18,895 bases of DNA, from the NCBI GenBank assembly GCA_964568485.1, contig CAZMRA010000069.1, positions 1 through 18,895 of the forward strand, given 5' to 3'. The notes beneath the pieces were generated by a model. That model did no database searches, was not told the DNA's origin, and worked only from the letters and a program-made list of their open reading frames with translations. The stretch is from CFX5 sp964568485. GTDB lineage: Bacteria > Chloroflexota > Anaerolineae > Caldilineales > Caldilineaceae. Position numbers and translations under genes: made by a program. Of the stretch, positions 15,599 to 18,895 are shown piece after piece (within the stretch, counting starts at the first letter, position 1; every line of letters begins with the position of its first letter).

Positions 15599-15626
15599 TA
15601 GGACTCGTGAATGCCAAACCGAGCAC

Positions 15627-15703
<77 letters not shown>

Positions 15704-15710
15704 AATCGAG

Positions 15711-15749
15711 GCCGACTACATCTAGAGATGGAGTCGGCTTTTTGTTTTG
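15711..15749 (+). terminator. Rho-independent terminator after tRNA-Val
   Basis: GCCGACT (15711-15717) pairs with AGTCGGC (15732-15738). Within it CATCT/AGATG extends the stem across an A-G mismatch. The stem is followed at once by TTTTTGTTTT. It starts 8 nt past the tRNA end. Confidence 0.9.
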
Positions 15750-15818
15750 ATAGACTTGTATCTTCCCTGCCTCATTAAAATCGCAGCAATTGCCTCTATT
15801 CTGCACCTACATCCGAAG

Positions 15819-15873
15819 GATTCATCTCTTCGTTTACGATAAATATTTAGCCGCTTAATAGTTTAGATGAATC
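15819..15873. repeat. Inverted repeat upstream of the Excalibur/STAND promoter
   Basis: GATTCATCT (15819-15827) and AGATGAATC (15865-15873) are perfect 9-bp inverted copies separated by 37 A/T-rich nt. They end 29 nt before the -35 box. The arms could be a pair of operator half-sites or an A/T-rich cruciform. No protein is implied. Confidence 0.4.
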
Positions 15874-15901
15874 TAGGGTAGCGAGACTTTCTCCACAGTG
15901 G

Positions 15902-15930
15902 TTTACTTTGGGAAGTAACCGTGCTAAGAT
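15902..15930 (+). promoter_or_regulatory. Promoter of the Excalibur-STAND unit
   Basis: TTTACT (15902-15907), a 17-bp spacer and TAAGAT (15925-15930) predict transcription from about 15937, some 45 nt before the ATG. The tRNA terminator isolates it from upstream transcription. Confidence 0.55.
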
Positions 15931-15981
15931 TGATCCAATCAGCCATCAAGCAAGTTCATCGCACAATAGGTGATGCCCCCG

Positions 15982-16497
15982 ATGAAACCGAACTACTTTT
16001 TTGCTGGTGCCATCTTTCTAGTCGGGCTGCTGAACAGCACCATCTTTTTGCCACTGGTGAGCAATCAACAAAGTAGTACCGTGCCACCACTCCCTACCAT
16101 CACGGCAACAGCTACCGTAACGGCTACGCAAGTGATCCCAACCGCTACTGCAACGCTGACACCGACCGCAACTTTCGCACAACCTACAACCACTGCGACA
16201 GCAACGGCAACCGCGACGGCCACACAAGCGATTCCAACCGCTACCGCGACGCCGACACCGACCGCAACTTTCGCACAACCTACAGCCACTGCGACAGCAA
16301 CGGCAACTGCCACACTTATGGCTGGGCCCTGTAGTTGCGAGAGAGATCTCTATAACTGTTCCGATTTTAGTACGCAAGCCGAAGCGCAAGCTTGCTTCGA
16401 TTTCTGTATGGACCAAGTCGGCCGAGACGTTCACCGCCTGGATCAAGACGGCAATGGGATCGCCTGCGAATCACTGCCCGGCCAGCGGGTTTGGTAA
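15982..16497 (+). CDS. Exported Thr/Ala-stalk protein with C-terminal Excalibur domain
   Basis: The 171-residue product has three parts. An N-terminal hydrophobic segment (YFFAGAIFLVGLLNSTIFLP) serves as signal peptide or membrane anchor. A low-complexity stalk of about 85 residues, almost all Thr, Ala and Pro, follows and is encoded by a 96-bp duplication. The C-terminal Cys-rich domain of about 50 residues matches the Excalibur family: NCSDFSTQAEAQACF, then RLDQDGNGIACESLPG, where DxDxDG is a presumed calcium loop. Six cysteines may form disulfides outside the cell. The ATG at 15982 follows AGGTGA at 8 nt; GTG 15970 and ATG 15973 are in-frame alternatives with poorer sites. It ends in tandem stops TAATAA, and the STAND gene starts 10 nt later with its ribosome-binding site in the gap. 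Excalibur domains often accompany secreted nucleases, but no nuclease domain is visible here. Confidence 0.85.
   Translation: MKPNYFFAGAIFLVGLLNSTIFLPLVSNQQSSTVPPLPTITATATVTATQVIPTATATLTPTATFAQPTTTATATATATATQAIPTATATPTPTATFAQPTATATATATATLMAGPCSCERDLYNCSDFSTQAEAQACFDFCMDQVGRDVHRLDQDGNGIACESLPGQRVW
16129..16320 (+). repeat. Two-copy 96-bp tandem repeat in the Excalibur stalk
   Basis: Units starting CAAGTGATCCCAACC (16129) and CAAGCGATTCCAACC (16225) are nearly identical for about 87 nt, including ACCGCAACTTTCGCACAACC. They encode 32-residue Thr/Ala/Pro blocks, so copy changes would lengthen the stalk in frame. Confidence 0.8.
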
Positions 16498-16507
16498 TAA
16501 GGACATC

Positions 16508-18895
16508 ATGACTGGCAAGAATGAGATAACTGGCAATTTGCATGTCGGGGGCAATGCCGAAGGCACCAATCTGGTCGTTGGCCAAGGGAATGTAGTATCC
16601 ATCTACAACACTTATTTCCAAGGCGACTTCGCGACCCTCGACGAGCTATACATCCGGCCGGATGCCGTCTTCCAGCGGGTAAAGATTGAAGACTTTGTGG
16701 GGCGGGCTTGGTTATCAGCCAAGGTGGATGACTTCCTGAATGATCCCAAGCGAAAGTCGGGCGTCTTGGCGTTGGTGGGTGAAGCGGGGGTTGGCAAGAC
16801 TTCCTTCTTGGCCCATCTCGTGCAAGAACGCCACTATCTTCATTTATTCGCTGAACAAGTCCCTGGTGAGGCGAACCTACCGCGCTCCATTCAATCACTG
16901 GCGGCCCAACTGATCGGCCGCTACAAGATCGAACCCTATGCGGGCAGAGATACTATCTCGCCAACGCTCGTCATGTTCCCCGACTTTTTGGACCGTCTCT
17001 TGCGCTTGGCGACACAAAAGCTCGCCTACAACGAAAAGATCGTCATTGTCTGCGATGCATTGGATGAAGCGGGTGTCTTGCCGGGGGGCAATGTTTTCAG
17101 CTTGCCCAAGATTTTGCCCGATGGCGTTTATCTTATTCTCTCCTATCGGCCAGTCCCCCTCGCACTGAATTTCACCCACGGACAGGAGATCCTCCAGCTA
17201 AATGCCAATGCTGCCGAAAATACCGACGATATCGAACGCTATCTTAAACGGGTAGCCCACCGCCCAACCATCAAACAGCAACTGGACGAACACGGCTACA
17301 CAGTTAAGGAGTTTGTCCAGACCTTAGCTGCCAAGAGCGCCGGGGTCTGGATGTATCTCCTGTATGTCATTGATGAAATTGATCAGGGCAAGCGCGCGCC
17401 GCTCAAGCTGGACCAATTGCCGCCAGGCTTGGCGGGCTATTATGCACAATTTTGGAATCGCTGGCGTTATCCAGAACCGAATAACTACCGCAAACGCGAC
17501 CCAGACTGGGACACGCTCTATGCCCCGCTCTTGGGTACACTGGCTGCGATCCAAGAGCCGGTCACGCTCAATCAGCTGATTGCTTGGGCGGGGATCACAG
17601 AACGCCCCAGTGTGGTCAAGGAATTATTAACCAGCCAGTGGCGGGCCTTTATCAGCGAGCAGAAAGCGGCGCACCCCCGCTACCGACTCTATCACCTGAG
17701 TCTGCGTGACTTTATCACTGGGCAAGTGCCCCGCGACAATCTGTCACCGACTGAAGATTCCCTGATTGAAGCACTCGTTGAGCAAGTGGTCGCTGCCCAC
17801 CAGCGGCTCGTTGACCAATTCCGGGCGCGCTGTGAGGACGATTGGCCCGAGCTAGTCACCGATGACTATGCCCGCAATTATCTGATGACCCACCTACAGG
17901 CTGTTGATCCGCAGGAAATGTTTGCGGTGGTGGCCCACGATGATGCCTGGGCCAAAGCCCGTGAAGAACACGAAGGCATCTATGCCGGCTACTTGCTGGA
18001 TCTCGATCTGGCTTGGCAGTGGGTTGAGCAAGCAGAGCACAGAGATCTCGGGGATCAGATCCGCTGTGGGTTGATCAAAAGCAGTATTCATACCTTAGTA
18101 AGCAACATACCACCGTCCCTGTTTAGAGTAGCGGTCAAAGCTGGCCTCTGGAGTCCGGGACGGGCACTAGTCTATATCCCTCAGATTTCAGCAGAATCTG
18201 TTAGGGCAGCGGCATTGAGCGAGCTAGTACCACACCTACCAACTGAGTTGGTAGCGGACGCCTTGGCCATTACTCGTAGTATCCATGATGAGGACGCTCA
18301 GGCAGAGGCTCTGAGCAACCTTGCACCTCATCTACCTCCTCACTTACTAACTGACGCATGGGCGATTGCTCTCCTACTCAACGATAAGGTGGATCGAGCA
18401 AAGGCTTTGACTAGTCTAGACCATCATCATTTGCGCACTAAGGTTTTGAACATTGCTCGCAATATCAACAATGAGGACAAATGGGCAGAGGAACTAGAAA
18501 ACCTTATCCCTCACCTCCCTTCCCACTTACTCGCTGACGCATTGAACCTCGCTTGCAATATCTCCAATGAATACACTCGGGCAGAGGCTCTGATCAGCCT
18601 TGCCCCTCATCTCCCTCCTCACTTACTAACTGACGCATTGAACATCGCTCACAACATCCATGATAAGTACACCCGAGTAGAGGTTTTGATCAGCCTTACA
18701 CCTCACCTTCCTCCGGAACTACAACGAAACACACTGATTGATGTACTGCTTACTATTCGCTCTATCGACGATGAATTCAAACAAATGGGGGCGTTGAGTA
18801 ACCTTGCACCTTATCTCCCTCCTCACTTACTCACTGAGGCATTAGACATCGCACATAACATCAGTGATGAGGACTTTAGGGTGGAAGCACTGATT
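16508..18895 (+). CDS. STAND/NACHT-type NTPase with C-terminal helical repeats (3' end outside window)
   Basis: The frame is open from ATG 16508 to the window edge (796 residues seen). AAGGA lies 5 nt upstream. The N-terminus is a Gly/Asn-rich segment (GNLHVGGNAEGTNLVVGQGN) with no recognised effector domain. Next comes the STAND lead-in (EDFVGRAWLSAKVDDFL), Walker A GEAGVGKT (91-98, Lys97) and Walker B IVIVCDALDEA with Asp183, Asp186 and Glu187. LPPGLAGYYAQFW (about 303-315) and YHLSLRDFI (about 395-403) are typical of NACHT-like NTPases. A helical region to about 560 precedes repeats of 32 residues with consensus ALISLAPHLPPHLLTDALNIA, which run off the edge. STAND proteins are signal-triggered switches whose C-terminal repeats sense a ligand, and many are antiviral. 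An antiviral role here is inferred. From about 18090 onward codon use shifts to cta, act, cct and tta. It is in operon with the Excalibur gene. Confidence 0.92.
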   Translation, partial: MTGKNEITGNLHVGGNAEGTNLVVGQGNVVSIYNTYFQGDFATLDELYIRPDAVFQRVKIEDFVGRAWLSAKVDDFLNDPKRKSGVLALVGEAGVGKTSFLAHLVQERHYLHLFAEQVPGEANLPRSIQSLAAQLIGRYKIEPYAGRDTISPTLVMFPDFLDRLLRLATQKLAYNEKIVIVCDALDEAGVLPGGNVFSLPKILPDGVYLILSYRPVPLALNFTHGQEILQLNANAAENTDDIERYLKRVAHRPTIKQQLDEHGYTVKEFVQTLAAKSAGVWMYLLYVIDEIDQGKRAPLKLDQLPPGLAGYYAQFWNRWRYPEPNNYRKRDPDWDTLYAPLLGTLAAIQEPVTLNQLIAWAGITERPSVVKELLTSQWRAFISEQKAAHPRYRLYHLSLRDFITGQVPRDNLSPTEDSLIEALVEQVVAAHQRLVDQFRARCEDDWPELVTDDYARNYLMTHLQAVDPQEMFAVVAHDDAWAKAREEHEGIYAGYLLDLDLAWQWVEQAEHRDLGDQIRCGLIKSSIHTLVSNIPPSLFRVAVKAGLWSPGRALVYIPQISAESVRAAALSELVPHLPTELVADALAITRSIHDEDAQAEALSNLAPHLPPHLLTDAWAIALLLNDKVDRAKALTSLDHHHLRTKVLNIARNINNEDKWAEELENLIPHLPSHLLADALNLACNISNEYTRAEALISLAPHLPPHLLTDALNIAHNIHDKYTRVEVLISLTPHLPPELQRNTLIDVLLTIRSIDDEFKQMGALSNLAPYLPPHLLTEALDIAHNISDEDFRVEALI
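18190..18895 (+). repeat. Tandem 96-bp repeats encoding 32-residue helical units
   Basis: Copies of CCTCCTCACTTACTAACTGA or close variants begin at 18335, 18518, 18614, 18710 and 18818. Spacings are 183, 96, 96 and 108 nt, all multiples of 3. Several copies are almost identical in DNA, implying recent expansion or recombination. The protein unit is about 32 residues with the LPPHLL turn conserved. Confidence 0.8.

Noticed and set aside
16129..16320. Regular repeats that might suggest a CRISPR array
   Set aside because: There are only two 96-bp units, in frame with a Thr/Ala stalk, with no unique spacers between short identical repeats.

Overview
The window looks like a draft-genome contig from the phylum Chloroflexota, probably class Chloroflexia. 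This is inferred from gene content: SH3b plus clan GH-A glycosidase paralogues beside a polytopic GT-C glycosyltransferase, a tandem SWIM protein, and a STAND ATPase with 32-residue helical repeats. There are no rRNA genes or other taxonomic markers, so the assignment is tentative. One run of 10 Ns (15059-15068) marks a scaffold join.

Left part (1-5858), all minus strand. From right to left it holds: a single-pass membrane protein of unknown function (5858-4497, probably leaderless); a near-consensus promoter (TTGACA, 17 bp, TATACT) driving a structured leader with a 25-codon ORF and a strong intrinsic terminator; a protein made of two tandem SWIM zinc-finger units (3988-3470) with its own terminator; an UPF0104/LPG_synthase_TM-type membrane protein (3128-2100); UDP-glucose 6-dehydrogenase (1847-507); and the start of an M16 zinc peptidase that overlaps it by 29 nt and runs off the left edge. 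UDP-glucuronate synthesis next to a flippase-like membrane protein suggests envelope glycan work.

Middle part (6210-15247), plus strand. Three consecutive paralogous surface proteins each carry SH3b domain(s) and a C-terminal TIM-barrel glycosidase-like domain with both catalytic glutamates visible. They differ in anchoring: N-terminal membrane anchor (with an extra GH18-like domain lacking the usual Glu), cleavable signal peptide, and lipobox. A GT39-like GT-C membrane glycosyltransferase follows 15 nt later. The Ns interrupt its 3' end, but the contig ends share AGGA and merging them restores one 665-residue frame. Together these look like a module for building and trimming a surface polysaccharide or glycoprotein.

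Right part (15288-18895). A small minus-strand membrane protein converges on the glycosyltransferase. Then come tRNA-Val(CAC) with a clear promoter and terminator, a new promoter, and a two-gene unit. The first gene is an exported or anchored Thr/Ala-stalk protein ending in an Excalibur calcium-binding domain. Ten nucleotides later starts a STAND/NACHT-type NTPase with Walker A and B motifs and 32-residue C-terminal repeats, which runs off the right edge. This pair and the SWIM leader region are the most interesting parts of the window.
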